From Actinomycetota bacterium (GTDB lineage Bacteria; Actinomycetota; Acidimicrobiia; Acidimicrobiales; Poriferisodalaceae), in contig JABABU010000051.1 of assembly GCA_014238065.1 (NCBI GenBank), positions 104,613-168,612 of the forward strand: a stretch of 64,000 nt of DNA, in the 5' to 3' direction. Positions 37,155-47,862 of the stretch are shown in pieces (position 1 is the stretch's first letter; each line of letters opens with the position of its first letter). The notes beneath the pieces were generated by a model that searched no databases, had not been told where the DNA came from, and saw nothing but the letters and a program-made list of their open reading frames with translations. The position numbers and the translations under genes are program-made.

Positions 37155-39307
37155 TGGTTTTCAGCCTCCGGGTCGACCGTCGTCGCGGTGATGACAGGCG
37201 TCGGAATTCCGTACGGACATCCTTCAGGGACCCGGAAGATGTACGTCGGGTCACGAAGTAACGTGATCGGGATCTGCGGGCACGAAGAGCCGGGCTGGTC
37301 GACTGGTACCAGAGGGAGATCCTCTGGATCCTCCCAGTTCTGCTCGAGCTTCCGAAGTGCGTCAATGATGTTTCTGGCGACGGGTGCTGCCGCCTCACCG
37401 CCGAATCCGGCCTCCTCCAGAACAACGACAACGGCGTAGCGAGGATCATCGCGCGGCGCCCATCCGACGAAGACGGCGGTGTCTTCCTTTTTGCGGCCGA
37501 GCGCCCGGTTGATGCCATCGGCCTCGGCTGTACCCGTCTTGCCTACGACACCGTAGCCGCGGTTGTCCCAACCCCGGAACGCCGTGAAGGCTGTTCCTTC
37601 GGTAAGCCCTGACCTGGTGTTTCTGGCGATGGTCACGCCCTCGAGGCCTTCGTTGATGACGCTGCGAGGCACGTCGCTGAAGTCAAGCTGACGCACCACC
37701 CTCGGACCGATTTCCAAGACGACATCGCCGACGGTTCCGACCCTGCGGCTCTCGATTCGATCAGCGATGTTCGGCTGGAACATCGTGCCTCCATTCGCCC
37801 ACGTCGCATAAGCATTGACGAGTTGGAGCGGCGTCACGGTGAGGAAACCCTGACCCACGGAGAGGTTGATGTTGTCGCCTGGAACCCAGAAGATCGAGTT
37901 CTCCTCGGCCAGATACACATCAGGTCGAGCTTCGAACAGGTTCCTCTTGATTTCCGCGTCAGGAACGCGACCGGCCTTCTCGAACGGGAGCTGAACTCCA
38001 GTCTGCTGGCCGAAGCCCAAATCCTTGGCCGCGTCCTGGATCGCCCACTGGCGTTCATCAGGTTCCGGAATGTTCCACAGGTCATAGCCGATCGAGTAGA
38101 AATACGCGTCGGAGGACTGGGTGATGGCAAGGCTCAGATCGATGTTCCCGTAGACGGCGTTTCCGGCGTTGCGGAACCGGCACGTGCTGCCGCAGTCGCG
38201 GGGGACTTCGAAGAAGCCTTCGTCCTCGAATTGGGTACGGCCACCGATGACTCCTGCTCTCGTCCCAGCTATCGACGTGACCAGCTTGAACACCGAACCT
38301 GGGGCATACAGCCCCTGAACCGCGCGATTGTTCAGGGCCCCTGGTCTCAGCGGATCATTGAACGTCGAGTCGAATTGCTCACGGCTGATGCCCTCGATGA
38401 ACCAGTTCGGGTCAAATCCGGGGTTCGATGCCATCGCCAAGACGTCACCGTTGCGGATGTCGAGCACAATGGCCGAGCCACCATACGCCGGATAGAAGAA
38501 CCGGTCGTCGTCCTCGGATTGCACACCTCTGCGCCCGCGGAGTCCTTCGTCGAGGAAGAACTCGACCGCGGCCTGAAGCTCGAGGTCTATGGTCAGGTGC
38601 ACATCGTGGCCAGCAAGCGACGGATCCTCGCCCAGTTCGCGCACGATCCTGTTGGTTCTGTCGACCTCGATCTTTCGCGCCCCTGGAAGCCCTCGAAGCT
38701 GTTGCTCGAACAACGCCTCGATGCCCGAACGCCCGACTGGGTCGCTGGGCAGATAGCGATCGTTGGGATGGCGTGCGCCCCAACCCTTTGGCTGAGCCCC
38801 GACGTAGCCGACGATGTGGGCAGCTGTGGCGCCCTGCGGGTAGATGCGGATGGCGCTCACCTCGGCGGTGACACCTGGCAACGCTCGTTCTGTCACGATC
38901 TCGAGCATCTGCTCGTCGAGCCCTGCGACGACGACGCGAGCCGCGAACGGATCTGCCCCTGCATCTTCGAGGCGGACCAACAGATCGTCGCGGGACTCAC
39001 CGGTGAGTCGCTCGATCTCTGACAACACGAAGTCGCGCTGTTCATCGTCGGCGAACTCGTTCGGGTCGACGGTGAGGACCCCGACGTACTCGTTGTCGGC
39101 GAGGATGACGCCGTTCCGATCGAGGATGCGGCCGCGGATCGGGCTGGTCGTGACCAGACGCACCTGGTTCGTGTCGGCCTGGACCCTGAACTCCTCGGTG
39201 GCGAGTACCTGTAGAAACCAGATTCTGGCGAAGAGTGCTGCGAAGAGGCCGATCACCACCACACCCAGGAACGCCATTCTGACGCCGATGTTTGCCTCTT
39301 CGCTCAT
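37151..39307 (-). CDS. mrdA: Penicillin-binding protein 2 (elongation transpeptidase)
   Basis: Class B PBP that cross-links new peptidoglycan as the partner of RodA. The 718-residue protein has an N-terminal membrane anchor (FLGVVVIGLFAALFARIWFLQ), the PBP dimer domain, and the transpeptidase domain with SxxK (GSVFKL), SxN-type (SSDAYF) and KTG (VGKTGTAEA) motifs. It overlaps mreD upstream and rodA downstream by 4 bp each, showing tight translational coupling. Confidence 0.95.
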   Translation of the reverse strand: MSEEANIGVRMAFLGVVVIGLFAALFARIWFLQVLATEEFRVQADTNQVRLVTTSPIRGRILDRNGVILADNEYVGVLTVDPNEFADDEQRDFVLSEIERLTGESRDDLLVRLEDAGADPFAARVVVAGLDEQMLEIVTERALPGVTAEVSAIRIYPQGATAAHIVGYVGAQPKGWGARHPNDRYLPSDPVGRSGIEALFEQQLRGLPGARKIEVDRTNRIVRELGEDPSLAGHDVHLTIDLELQAAVEFFLDEGLRGRRGVQSEDDDRFFYPAYGGSAIVLDIRNGDVLAMASNPGFDPNWFIEGISREQFDSTFNDPLRPGALNNRAVQGLYAPGSVFKLVTSIAGTRAGVIGGRTQFEDEGFFEVPRDCGSTCRFRNAGNAVYGNIDLSLAITQSSDAYFYSIGYDLWNIPEPDERQWAIQDAAKDLGFGQQTGVQLPFEKAGRVPDAEIKRNLFEARPDVYLAEENSIFWVPGDNINLSVGQGFLTVTPLQLVNAYATWANGGTMFQPNIADRIESRRVGTVGDVVLEIGPRVVRQLDFSDVPRSVINEGLEGVTIARNTRSGLTEGTAFTAFRGWDNRGYGVVGKTGTAEADGINRALGRKKEDTAVFVGWAPRDDPRYAVVVVLEEAGFGGEAAAPVARNIIDALRKLEQNWEDPEDLPLVPVDQPGSSCPQIPITLLRDPTYIFRVPEGCPYGIPTPVITATTVDPEAENQ

Positions 39308-39813
39308 TGACCGTCATCCCATGGCATCTGGGTGAGGTTCATGCTCCATGCCACTGCCCGCATCACGAACGGCGAAAGGATCATGCCACCGATAACGACG
39401 GTCGAGACGATCGGGAGCAATGACACGTCACCTAGGAACGACTGACCGATAAGACGGCCAAGCACGACGTAACCTGCAGTTCCACTGGCGAGCGCTATGC
39501 CGACCACCAGCTGACGCATGAGCCGACCACCGACGATGTAACCGGCGTACACCGACCCCACACACCAGCCAACGACTGCTCCGACCAGGGTCCACATACC
39601 GAACGGCGTCTGAACAATGAGGTCGGTGCCGGCGCCGGCAAGGAACCCGATGACCGCCCCCCTGTCGGGTCCGCCGACGAGCCCGGCGCACACCGCGACG
39701 AGCAACATGATATCGAGGACTCTTCCCCGATACGTCACCTGTGGAAGCACTGCCGTCTGCACCACGAGCGCACCGACGAGGAGCACAGCCAGCCTGAGCG
39801 ATCGGGGGATCAC
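39304..39813 (-). CDS. mreD: Rod-shape-determining protein MreD
   Basis: Small integral membrane protein of 169 residues with about five hydrophobic helices. Family sequence is weak, but AVLLVGALVVQTAVLPQVTYRGRVLDIMLLVAVCAGLVGGPDRGAVIGFLAG fits MreD, and its position between mreC and mrdA, overlapping each by 4 bp, is decisive. Confidence 0.9.
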   Translation of the reverse strand: MIPRSLRLAVLLVGALVVQTAVLPQVTYRGRVLDIMLLVAVCAGLVGGPDRGAVIGFLAGAGTDLIVQTPFGMWTLVGAVVGWCVGSVYAGYIVGGRLMRQLVVGIALASGTAGYVVLGRLIGQSFLGDVSLLPIVSTVVIGGMILSPFVMRAVAWSMNLTQMPWDDGQ

Positions 39814-40964
39814 TCGACAACCAGTGTTGGCGTGGTCGAAGCGTGCATCGAGGCAATGATCCCTGACGCAGAGGCAAATGTGCCCGCGGCTCGCGCCGCC
39901 AACACCGTGGGAGGCGGTCCGGTTGGTGACGGACTCGCTCCCTCTGTCGTCGATGACAGCGGTGCAGCCGTAGTTGTCGAGGTCGGGAAGACCTGGGTCA
40001 CGGTGGTTCGCGTCGGTGCCGTCACCGGGGTGGTCGACACCGGGATGGTCGTCTCGGATTCAGGCGGAGCAGTGGTCGAGGTCGTGGTTGTCGTCACGGG
40101 TCGGTTGTCGATGATCGGCGGCGTGAACAGCACAACCTGCACCAGGCTGAGTCGATCGGAATCGACGACCGGGGCGACATCGACCTCTTGGAATCCGGTC
40201 ACCGGATCGGGGCGGGCGGAAACGACGGTTCCGACCAGTATTCCGCCGGGGAACAGTGAACCTTCGAGGCCGGACGTGACAACGCTCTCGCCGGGAATGA
40301 CGACCGTGTCCACCTTGACGAACTCGATCGTCAGGAGTGCCTCGTCGCCATTGCCCCTGGCAACGCCGATGTCGCCGGACCGGACGAGCCGGACAGCGAC
40401 ACCAAAGGACGCGTCTGTGATCAGCTCGACTCGAGATCGATTCCTGACGACCTGAACCACTCGCCCGACGAGGCCCCTGCCGGCTTCGACCGGCATCCCT
40501 ACCTCGATGCCATCGTTCGAACCCTTGTTCAGTTCGATCGTACGTTCGAAGTTCGACAGCGGCTCGTCGATCACGCGCGCCACGACGCGCTCCGAGAGGC
40601 TCGCACTGGTTCGTAGATCTTCGAGCAACTCGAACTCCAGCACGATCCTGCGGAGGTCGGCGACCTCGAGATTCGAGTTGTCCGCCGACTCGAGTTCGAG
40701 CCTCAAACGTGCGTTCTCGGCCTCGAGTTCGTCGAACCCGGTGATGCCGTTCCACGCATCGCGAAACGGCGACATGACCCAGTCGGCGACCGACCTGACA
40801 GGTCCGAGAACGTTCAGCGTCGTGTCACGAGCCGAACCGAAGATTCCCGTCGAGCCGCGAAAGTCGAGAGTGATCAGCGCGAGAGCGGTGAACACCAGTA
40901 GGGCGAGTCGAACACGCGACCGTGCGCCCTCTCTTCGACGGGGTTCTGGGGTGGCGGGAAGCAC
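39810..40964 (-). CDS. mreC: Rod-shape-determining protein MreC with Thr-rich tail
   Basis: Bitopic membrane protein that organises the elongasome. The 384-residue protein has an N-terminal anchor (LALLVFTALALITL), a coiled-coil stretch (GFDELEAENARLRLELESA, about 75-110), and two beta-barrel MreC domains (RVIDEPLSNFERTIELNKGSNDGIEVGMPV, VVTSGLEGSLFPGGILVGTV). About 100 C-terminal residues are Thr/Pro/Ser-rich, longer than in most MreC proteins. Confidence 0.95.
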   Translation of the reverse strand: MLPATPEPRRREGARSRVRLALLVFTALALITLDFRGSTGIFGSARDTTLNVLGPVRSVADWVMSPFRDAWNGITGFDELEAENARLRLELESADNSNLEVADLRRIVLEFELLEDLRTSASLSERVVARVIDEPLSNFERTIELNKGSNDGIEVGMPVEAGRGLVGRVVQVVRNRSRVELITDASFGVAVRLVRSGDIGVARGNGDEALLTIEFVKVDTVVIPGESVVTSGLEGSLFPGGILVGTVVSARPDPVTGFQEVDVAPVVDSDRLSLVQVVLFTPPIIDNRPVTTTTTSTTAPPESETTIPVSTTPVTAPTRTTVTQVFPTSTTTAAPLSSTTEGASPSPTGPPPTVLAARAAGTFASASGIIASMHASTTPTLVVE

Positions 40965-40990
40965 GAGACCGGTAGCGGCCCTCGGTCAGC

Positions 40991-42031
40991 TCAGCGCTCG
41001 TGCGACGACGAGAAGAGCACCCCACGCAGCGCTTCGAACTCCTCGAGCGACTGGCCTGATCCACGGACCACAGCGTTCAGCGGATCGTCGGCGATGATGA
41101 CCGGCATACCCGTTTCGAGGCTGAGTCGAGCGTCGAGACCCTTCAACAACGCTCCACCACCGGCGAGCACGACGCCTTGTTCCATGATGTCGGCCGCCAG
41201 CTCAGGCGGCGTGGCATCGAGAGTGACCTTTACGGCGTCGACGATGGACGCAACAGGTTCTTCGAGGGCCTCAGCAATCTCGTTGCTGCCCACCACGATG
41301 GTCTTCGGCAGACCGGTGATGAGATCTCGGCCCCGGATCTCGGCATAGACCTCGTCGTCATGTTCCAGGGCGCTTCCGATCTGAATCTTGATCTCCTCAG
41401 CGGTGCGCTCACCAAGGGCAAGCGAATACTCCTTCTTCACGTACTGGATGATCGCGTCGTCGAGTTCGTCGCCGCCGATACGTGCTGACTGGCTGGCCAC
41501 GATGCCACCGAGCGAAATGACAGCAACCTCTGTGGTGCCGCCACCGATGTCCACGATCATGTTTCCTGTCGGCTCTTGGACAGGAAGCCCGACGCCGATT
41601 GCCGCTGCCATGGGTTCCTCGATGATGTAGGCAGGTTTGCGAGCACCTGCGTACTCGGCAGCCTCCTGCACAGCACGTTGCTCGACGCCGGTGATGCCAG
41701 ATGGCACGCAGATGACCATGCGTGGCTTGGCCCAACGGCGGTTGTGGACACGCTGAATGAAGTAGCGCAGCATCTTCTCGCAGATGTCGAAGTCGGCGAT
41801 GACGCCGTCCTTCAGCGGTCGAATGGCTTGGATATGCCCTGGCGTGCGCCCGATCATCTTCTTGGCTTCGAAACCGACAGCGAGCGGGCGACCGTCATTG
41901 ACGTTGACGGCGACCACAGACGGTTCGTTCAGGACGATGCCACGACCTCGGACGTATACAAGGGTGTTCGCCGTACCGAGGTCGACGGCCATATCGCGGC
42001 CAACGAACCCTGTGAACATCGACTCGGACAT
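40991..42031 (-). CDS. mreB: Rod-shape-determining actin homologue MreB
   Basis: Actin-like filament protein directing lateral wall synthesis. It has the phosphate-1 motif [14 protein letters not shown], phosphate-2 [18 protein letters not shown] and adenosine-binding [17 protein letters not shown] motifs. Start ATG 42031 gives 346 residues, the normal length; the frame is open to 42124, adding 31 non-conserved residues. First gene of the mreBCD-mrdA-rodA operon. Confidence 0.96.
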   Translation of the reverse strand: MSESMFTGFVGRDMAVDLGTANTLVYVRGRGIVLNEPSVVAVNVNDGRPLAVGFEAKKMIGRTPGHIQAIRPLKDGVIADFDICEKMLRYFIQRVHNRRWAKPRMVICVPSGITGVEQRAVQEAAEYAGARKPAYIIEEPMAAAIGVGLPVQEPTGNMIVDIGGGTTEVAVISLGGIVASQSARIGGDELDDAIIQYVKKEYSLALGERTAEEIKIQIGSALEHDDEVYAEIRGRDLITGLPKTIVVGSNEIAEALEEPVASIVDAVKVTLDATPPELAADIMEQGVVLAGGGALLKGLDARLSLETGMPVIIADDPLNAVVRGSGQSLEEFEALRGVLFSSSHER

Positions 42032-42184
42032 GCGGGGCCTCCGCGACGCGCTGATGCCGTCAAGCTTAGGCGACGCCGACGATCCCCTCAAGGAAAGGTC
42101 ATCAGATGATTGTGAGTGATCCATGAGGTGCTCCAGAACTCAGGGACAGATGGGGCCTGAGGGGCCACAGCCCCCTTCAGTGTG

Positions 42185-42601
42185 TCAGCCAAAGAAGATT
42201 GCGATCTCGCGTGCGGATGATTCTGTGGAATCGGAGCCGTGCACGAGATTCTCGGTCACCAGGGTGCCATAGTCGCCCCTGATCGTTCCCGGCGCCGCGG
42301 TTGCTGGGTTGGTGGAACCCATGAGTGTGCGGCAGATGGCGAATACATCGTCACCTGCGTCGTCTGGGCCCTCGATCACCATCAACATCGATGGTCCGCT
42401 CGTGATGAAAGCGAGAAGATCCTCGAAGAACCCCTTGCCCTCGTGTTCCGCGTAGTGACGGCTCGCCGTGTCGCGATCGATCGTGCGCAGTTCAGCTCGC
42501 ACGATGGAGAGACCCTTGCGTTCGAAACGCGAGATGATCTCGCCAACGAGGCCTCTGCGGACCGCGTCCGGCTTGCACATGATGTACGTCTGCTGGGGCA
42601 T
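42185..42601 (-). CDS. ndk: Nucleoside diphosphate kinase
   Basis: Transfers the gamma-phosphate of ATP to NDPs by a phosphohistidine. The 138-residue protein starts [23 protein letters not shown] and ends near [20 protein letters not shown], with the catalytic His in NLVHGSDS. Length is typical. Confidence 0.97.
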   Translation of the reverse strand: MPQQTYIMCKPDAVRRGLVGEIISRFERKGLSIVRAELRTIDRDTASRHYAEHEGKGFFEDLLAFITSGPSMLMVIEGPDDAGDDVFAICRTLMGSTNPATAAPGTIRGDYGTLVTENLVHGSDSTESSAREIAIFFG

Positions 42602-42729
42602 GAATTCTCCGTGTTGAGGTGCGATGACGACGCAAGGGTCAGCGTGGTTTGAGTCGTCTGCATGAGTGTTGGCCGACGAGAGCGCAGAACATGGCCAAGC
42701 ACCGGCCGTTACATGAAACAGTCACCATA

Positions 42730-42747
42730 GTGTCACATAAATGACAC
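42730..42747. promoter_or_regulatory. Palindrome upstream of ndk
   Basis: GTGTCA-CATAAA-TGACAC: two perfect 6-bp arms, preceded by another GTCAC. It lies about 130 bp upstream of ndk in the 235-bp spacer from folC, in an AT-rich patch unusual for this region. A dimeric regulator operator is plausible; the regulator is unknown. Confidence 0.35.
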
Positions 42748-42836
42748 GTAAAGTCGGGTCAAGCCCGAGTCAGCTCGACGCAGAGAGGCCTCCAACCACG
42801 AAGAGCGGTGGCTAGTGGTCCATCAAAAAGTGCATC

Positions 42837-44132
42837 TCAACCCACGAGGTGACGCCTGGCTTCCCCTGCCACGAAGAGGGACCCGGCGATGAATACCGTT
42901 CCTTGCTCGCCTGCGATCCGCTGCGCCGCGTCGACCGCTTCACCGATGTCGGGAGCCCAGACGACGTTGTCGCACATCTCGCTCGCTGCAGAAGACACCT
43001 CGTCGGCCGGAAGAGCCTTCGACCAGTCAGCCGACGTCGCGACAACCGCCTTGGCTCTGTCGGCCCCGAGCGCGAGCAGCATCTCATGTGGATCGCGAGG
43101 GACGTTGAAGCCGGCAACCAACACCGGGAGTTCTTCGGTAGAGAAGTCGGAGTACAAGGTCTCGGTCGCCGCAGTAGCGCCATCGGGATTGTGGGCACCG
43201 TCGATGATCGTCAGAGGACGGTGGCCGACGACCTCGAATCGGGCAGCCATGCTGACATTCGCCAAGACCTCAGCCACCAGATCAGGGTCGAGCGCACGCC
43301 CGAAGAACGACTCGACAGCAGCGAGCGCGAGAAGCGCGTTACGGCCCTGATGGGCTCCGTTCAGCGACACGAACACGTCTCTGTACTCGCCGAAAGGTGT
43401 TCGCACGTCGATGGACCTGCCACCAACAGCCAGACGGTTCTCGATCAGCTCGAACTCGTTCCCGACCGACCAGAGCCCTGCGTTCTCTCTGGCCTGGAAG
43501 ATCGGGAGGAGTTGAGGGTCTTCCTCGCCGACGATCACGGTCGATGAGGGCGAGATGATGCCTGCCTTCTCACGAGCGATGTCTGAACGTGTCGGCCCAA
43601 GCGTCTCGACGTGATCCAGAGCAACGTTCGTGACCACTGCAACGTCGGCGTCGAGCACGTTCGTGGCGTCCCACGTACCGCCAAGGCCGACCTCGATGAC
43701 TCGTGCGTCGCACGCGGTCTCGGCATGCCATCCCAGCGCGGCTGCCGATGTGACCTCGAAATAGGTGACCGTCGAGCCCCACTTGTCCTCGAGCAGCGGT
43801 TCGACGGTGGCAACCAACTCGATCGCTGCCGCGAACTCTTCGTCGGTCAGCGGCTCACCATTCGACGTGATCCGTTCGTTCACCCGTTCGAGGTGCGGTG
43901 ACGAGTAGCCCCCGACATGGAGGTTGTGCGCCGCGAGGAGGTCGATCGCAATCCGACTCGTCGAGCCCTTCCCGTTCGTCCCGGTCACGTGGATGGTTGG
44001 GATCCCGAGATGAGGGTCGGCCATCACCGCGACGAGATCCTCCATGCGAGCCAGACTCGGCGCCGTGGTTCGGTCGGCTGGATCGAACGTGTAGTGCTGT
44101 TCTAGGTAGGTCAGCGCCTCTGCGTAGTTCAT
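42837..44132 (-). CDS. folC: Bifunctional folylpolyglutamate synthase/dihydrofolate synthase
   Basis: Adds glutamate to dihydropteroate and to folates. The 431-residue protein has the Mur-ligase P-loop VTGTNGKGSTSR, the LERVNERITSNGEPLTD loop, GLGGTWDATNV and a C-terminal domain (TIIDGAHNPDGATA). Near ndk, as is frequent in actinobacteria. It starts 24 bp after the clpX stop. Confidence 0.95.
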   Translation of the reverse strand: MNYAEALTYLEQHYTFDPADRTTAPSLARMEDLVAVMADPHLGIPTIHVTGTNGKGSTSRIAIDLLAAHNLHVGGYSSPHLERVNERITSNGEPLTDEEFAAAIELVATVEPLLEDKWGSTVTYFEVTSAAALGWHAETACDARVIEVGLGGTWDATNVLDADVAVVTNVALDHVETLGPTRSDIAREKAGIISPSSTVIVGEEDPQLLPIFQARENAGLWSVGNEFELIENRLAVGGRSIDVRTPFGEYRDVFVSLNGAHQGRNALLALAAVESFFGRALDPDLVAEVLANVSMAARFEVVGHRPLTIIDGAHNPDGATAATETLYSDFSTEELPVLVAGFNVPRDPHEMLLALGADRAKAVVATSADWSKALPADEVSSAASEMCDNVVWAPDIGEAVDAAQRIAGEQGTVFIAGSLFVAGEARRHLVG

Positions 44133-44156
44133 AGAGACCCAGTCGAAGCGAGGTGG

Positions 44157-45425
44157 TCAGGACGCGGCGCGACGAGGCCGGCCGGCCTCCGGAGCCCGAC
44201 GAGGAACCAGCGTCGGATTCACCTTGTCGAGCACGACCTCGCGATCGACGATGACCTTCTCGACGTCGTCGCGACCTGGCAACTCGTACATGATGCCGAG
44301 CAGCACCTCCTCGAGGATGGCGCGTAGACCGCGAGCGCCAGTACCTCTGAGCATGCCTTGTTCGGCAACAGCGTCGAGTGCATCGTCGGCGAACTCGAGT
44401 TCGACGTCTTCGAGTTCGAAGATCTTCTTGTACTGCTTGATCAAGGCGTTGCGCGGCTCGACGAGGATCTCCACCAGAGCTTCCTTGTCGAGTTCGTTGA
44501 CGATGCCAGTGACAGGAAGTCGTCCGATGAACTCCGGAATGAGACCAAACTTCAGCAGATCTTCCGGCAGCGCTTGAGGCAGCATCTCCGAGAGCGAGTT
44601 GTTCGCCGACTTGATATCGGCACCGAAACCGATGGCCTTGCGACCGACACGATTACTGATGATCTTGTCGAGCCCATCGAAGGCGCCACCGCAGATGAAC
44701 AACACGTTGGTGGTGTCGATCTGGATGAACTCCTGATGGGGATGCTTACGCCCACCTTGTGGCGGAACCGAAGCAGTGGTTCCCTCGAGGATCTTCAACA
44801 GCGCCTGCTGCACACCCTCACCTGAGACGTCACGCGTGATCGACGGGTTCTCCGACTTGCGGGCCACCTTGTCGATCTCGTCGATGTAGATGATGCCCAT
44901 CTCGGCCTTTTTGGTGTCGTAGTCGGCAGCCTGGATGAGCTTCAGAAGGATGTTCTCGACGTCCTCGCCGACGTAGCCCGCCTCGGTCAACGCGGTGGCG
45001 TCAGCGATGGCGAAGGGCACGTTGAGCATGCGGGCCAACGTCTGGGCCAGGTAGGTCTTTCCGCAACCGGTCGGGCCGATGAGCATGATGTTCGACTTGG
45101 CGAGCTCGATGTCGTCACCGATCTGATTGCCGAACTTCACCCGCTTGTAGTGGTTGTAGACCGCTACCGACAGCACCTTCTTGGCGTGCTCCTGGCCGAC
45201 GATGAACTCGTTCAGGAACGAGAAGATTTCGCGTGGCTTCGGGAGCTCGTCGAATGAGACCTCGCTGGTCTCGGCGAGCTCCTCTTCGATGATCTCGTTG
45301 CACAGATCAATGCACTCGTCGCAGATGTACACGCCAGGGCCCGCAATGAGCTTCTTGACCTGCTTCTGTGATTTGCCGCAGAAGGAGCACTTGAGGAGCT
45401 CTCCGCCTTCACCGAACTTCGCCAC
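44157..45425 (-). CDS. clpX: ATP-dependent Clp protease ATP-binding subunit ClpX
   Basis: AAA+ unfoldase feeding ClpP. The 422-residue protein has the N-terminal zinc domain ([16 protein letters not shown]), Walker [10 protein letters not shown], Walker [10 protein letters not shown], pore loops and the sensor motifs; the IGF-type ClpP-docking loop region (RKAIGFGAD) is visible. It lies 82 bp downstream of clpP on the same strand. Confidence 0.97.
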   Translation of the reverse strand: MAKFGEGGELLKCSFCGKSQKQVKKLIAGPGVYICDECIDLCNEIIEEELAETSEVSFDELPKPREIFSFLNEFIVGQEHAKKVLSVAVYNHYKRVKFGNQIGDDIELAKSNIMLIGPTGCGKTYLAQTLARMLNVPFAIADATALTEAGYVGEDVENILLKLIQAADYDTKKAEMGIIYIDEIDKVARKSENPSITRDVSGEGVQQALLKILEGTTASVPPQGGRKHPHQEFIQIDTTNVLFICGGAFDGLDKIISNRVGRKAIGFGADIKSANNSLSEMLPQALPEDLLKFGLIPEFIGRLPVTGIVNELDKEALVEILVEPRNALIKQYKKIFELEDVELEFADDALDAVAEQGMLRGTGARGLRAILEEVLLGIMYELPGRDDVEKVIVDREVVLDKVNPTLVPRRAPEAGRPRRAAS

Positions 45426-45507
45426 GCTGCTCTACCTACTTCCCTCTGCCCAGACGGTTCAGTATGTCGCGTTCCGAGTCAGCCTGTGGGATGGTTCCGC
45501 TGAGGAC

Positions 45508-46152
45508 TCACGCCGCCCGGATCGGGCCGTCTTCGACGGAGTCACGGCTCTCGATGACCTCATCGATGACGCCGTACTCCTTGGCCTCGGCCGCGGTCAG
45601 AACGAAGTCCCTGTCCATGTCGACGTTGAGTGTCTCAGTGGTCTGGCCTGTGTGCGTGGCCAGGATCGCTTCGAGAAGCGTTCGCATTCGTTCGATCTCT
45701 TTGGCAACGAGTTCGATGTCGGTCGCTTGGCCCATGGCCTGCCCGTATGGCTGATGCAGCAACACGCGAGCATGGGGCAACGCAAGTCGCTTCCCCGACG
45801 TACCAGCAGCAAGCAAGACAGCCGCAGCTGACGCGGCTTGGCCGAGGCACATCGTGGCGATGTCGTTCTTGATGTACTGCATTGTGTCGTAGATCGCGAA
45901 CAGCCCGGTGATGTCGCCCCCGGGGCTGTTGATGTAGATGTTGATGTCGCGGTCCGGGTTCTCGGACTCGAGGTGGAGAAGCTGAGCGCAGATCACGTTC
46001 GCCACTCCATCGTCGATGGGTGTGCCGAGGAAGATGATGTTCTCCTTCAGCAGCTTCGAGTACAGGTCGTATGACCGTTCACCGCGGTTCGTCTGCTCGA
46101 TCACGCTCGGAACGTGGTAGTAGTTCAAGATCTTCTCGTCTACAAGGCTCAC
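45508..46152 (-). CDS. clpP: ATP-dependent Clp protease proteolytic subunit
   Basis: Serine peptidase barrel of 214 residues with catalytic triad Ser108 (GQAASAA), His133 (LLHQPYG) and Asp182 (MDRDF). The [10 protein letters not shown] oxyanion segment is intact. Its start overlaps the tig stop by 4 bp, so tig-clpP are coupled. Actinobacteria often have clpP1-clpP2 in tandem; here only one copy is in the window. Confidence 0.97.
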   Translation of the reverse strand: MSLVDEKILNYYHVPSVIEQTNRGERSYDLYSKLLKENIIFLGTPIDDGVANVICAQLLHLESENPDRDINIYINSPGGDITGLFAIYDTMQYIKNDIATMCLGQAASAAAVLLAAGTSGKRLALPHARVLLHQPYGQAMGQATDIELVAKEIERMRTLLEAILATHTGQTTETLNVDMDRDFVLTAAEAKEYGVIDEVIESRDSVEDGPIRAA

Positions 46153-47576
46153 TCGTCGCTCTCCTCGGCCTCACCACCGTCATCGACGGCTTCTGGGTCA
46201 TCAGTTGTACCGGTCGGCACTGCTGTAACGAATTCAATCTCGCTCTGTGGTTTCTCGAGAGCCGCTCTGTCGATCGGATCCCCGGTTTCCTCATCGACGA
46301 TAGCGACGCGCTCGACCATCCACTCAAGGGCGGCTCGCTTCGACAGATCGGCGCGCAATGACATCAGGCCGTCGTTGTGCTCGAGCCGATCGCGAATCTC
46401 CTCGACCGTCTCGTTCAGCTGATCTGCGATGCGGTCGAGTTCCTCTTCGATGTCGTCGTCGGCCGGGGCCAGGCCCTCGGCAACAGCGATGGCCCGCAAC
46501 GCGAGATCGACTTTCGCCGAAGTCTTCGAACCGGCCTCGAGGTCACCCGCGAATTCCTCTTGCGACTTGCCATTGAACGCCAGCCACTGGTCCATCGAGA
46601 GACCCTGTGCCTGAAGGCTGTACGCCAAGTTCTGAATCTGGTCGTTCATCTCTGCCGACACCAGGGATTCGGGTATGTCGGCTTCGACGAGTTCGCCAAC
46701 CGCGGCCGCGGCTGCCTCACGCAAAGCCTGGCTGGCACGGTCCCTGAATGAGTCAGTCATCCGGTTCGTCAGTTGGCTTCGCATGCCGTCGACCGATTCG
46801 TACTCGGTGTTCTCATCGACCCATTCGTCGGTGAGCTCGGGGAGCTCCTTCTCCTTCACGGCATGAACGCTGACAGCAAAGTTGATGCTGGTGTCCTCGT
46901 CGACCGGGTGCTCAGCGGTGAATTCGAGTTCGTCACCGGCGTTGGCACCTTCGAGTTGTTCGTCGAGTTCGGGACCAACGCCCCCGCTACCGACCTCATA
47001 GGAGTAGTCCTGTGCGGTGAGACCTGGCAGAGGCTCTCCATCGACCTGACCGACGATGTCGATGGTGACGGTGTCCCCGGAGGTGGCGGCTCGTTGGACA
47101 TCGACAAGTTCAGCCGACCGGCCGCGGATCATGTTGATCTGCTCGTGAATGAGCTCATCACCAGGCACCGGGTTCGGGATCTTCACTTCGATGTCGGTGT
47201 AGCCGGACACCTCGTACAGGGGGCGGGTTTCGACGACCGCGTCGAAGGTTATGGGTCCTTCGCTTTCTCCGCCGGTCAGGTCGATCTCCGGTTGGGCGAT
47301 GGCGTCGACCTGGTGGTCTCGCAACGCAGCGCCGTAGTAATCGCCCATCGCCGTCTGGATGGCCTCGGCTCTGGCGTAATCAGTACCGATATTTGCCTCC
47401 AGGACCCGCCGAGGCACCTTGCCCTGCCGGAATCCGGGGATCCTGACTTCTTTCGAGATCTTCTTGAAGGCTTCGTCGAGGGCGACCTCGAAGGTCGCTT
47501 CGTCGACCTCGACGCTGAGCTTGACCTTGTTGTCGTCGAGTTCCTCGACGGTCGATTTCACTGAGGGAGGGTTCAC
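46149..47576 (-). CDS. tig: Trigger factor
   Basis: Ribosome-bound chaperone and peptidyl-prolyl isomerase, 475 residues. The N-terminal ribosome-binding domain has the signature [19 protein letters not shown]; a PPIase domain ([15 protein letters not shown], about 160-250) and the helical C-domain follow, ending in an acidic tail (ESDE). GTG 47576 ([13 protein letters not shown]) is chosen because the family N-terminus begins there, with GAGGG-like purines in the leader. Confidence 0.96.
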   Translation of the reverse strand: MNPPSVKSTVEELDDNKVKLSVEVDEATFEVALDEAFKKISKEVRIPGFRQGKVPRRVLEANIGTDYARAEAIQTAMGDYYGAALRDHQVDAIAQPEIDLTGGESEGPITFDAVVETRPLYEVSGYTDIEVKIPNPVPGDELIHEQINMIRGRSAELVDVQRAATSGDTVTIDIVGQVDGEPLPGLTAQDYSYEVGSGGVGPELDEQLEGANAGDELEFTAEHPVDEDTSINFAVSVHAVKEKELPELTDEWVDENTEYESVDGMRSQLTNRMTDSFRDRASQALREAAAAAVGELVEADIPESLVSAEMNDQIQNLAYSLQAQGLSMDQWLAFNGKSQEEFAGDLEAGSKTSAKVDLALRAIAVAEGLAPADDDIEEELDRIADQLNETVEEIRDRLEHNDGLMSLRADLSKRAALEWMVERVAIVDEETGDPIDRAALEKPQSEIEFVTAVPTGTTDDPEAVDDGGEAEESDE

Positions 47577-47862
47577 AAGCGCGGCAGTGTAGCGGCGCGA
47601 AAACAAAGACGCCCTCCACCGTCCGGCACGAACCCCGAACGGACGATGTCGACTCTGCATGTGCCGCAATTGCCGAATTCGATGAGTCCATATCTGAGGA
47701 ACCGGTGGGACTCCGGGCGGTCAACATTCACCCTTACGGAGCAATTCGGATATCAACCTGCTCCCAGTCGCTCAAAGTGTTCGGACCCTCCAATGCTGAT
47801 TGGAAACATCCACGCACTGCGGCATATCCTGTGTCCGGGAACAATCTGCTGGGGGCAGAATT

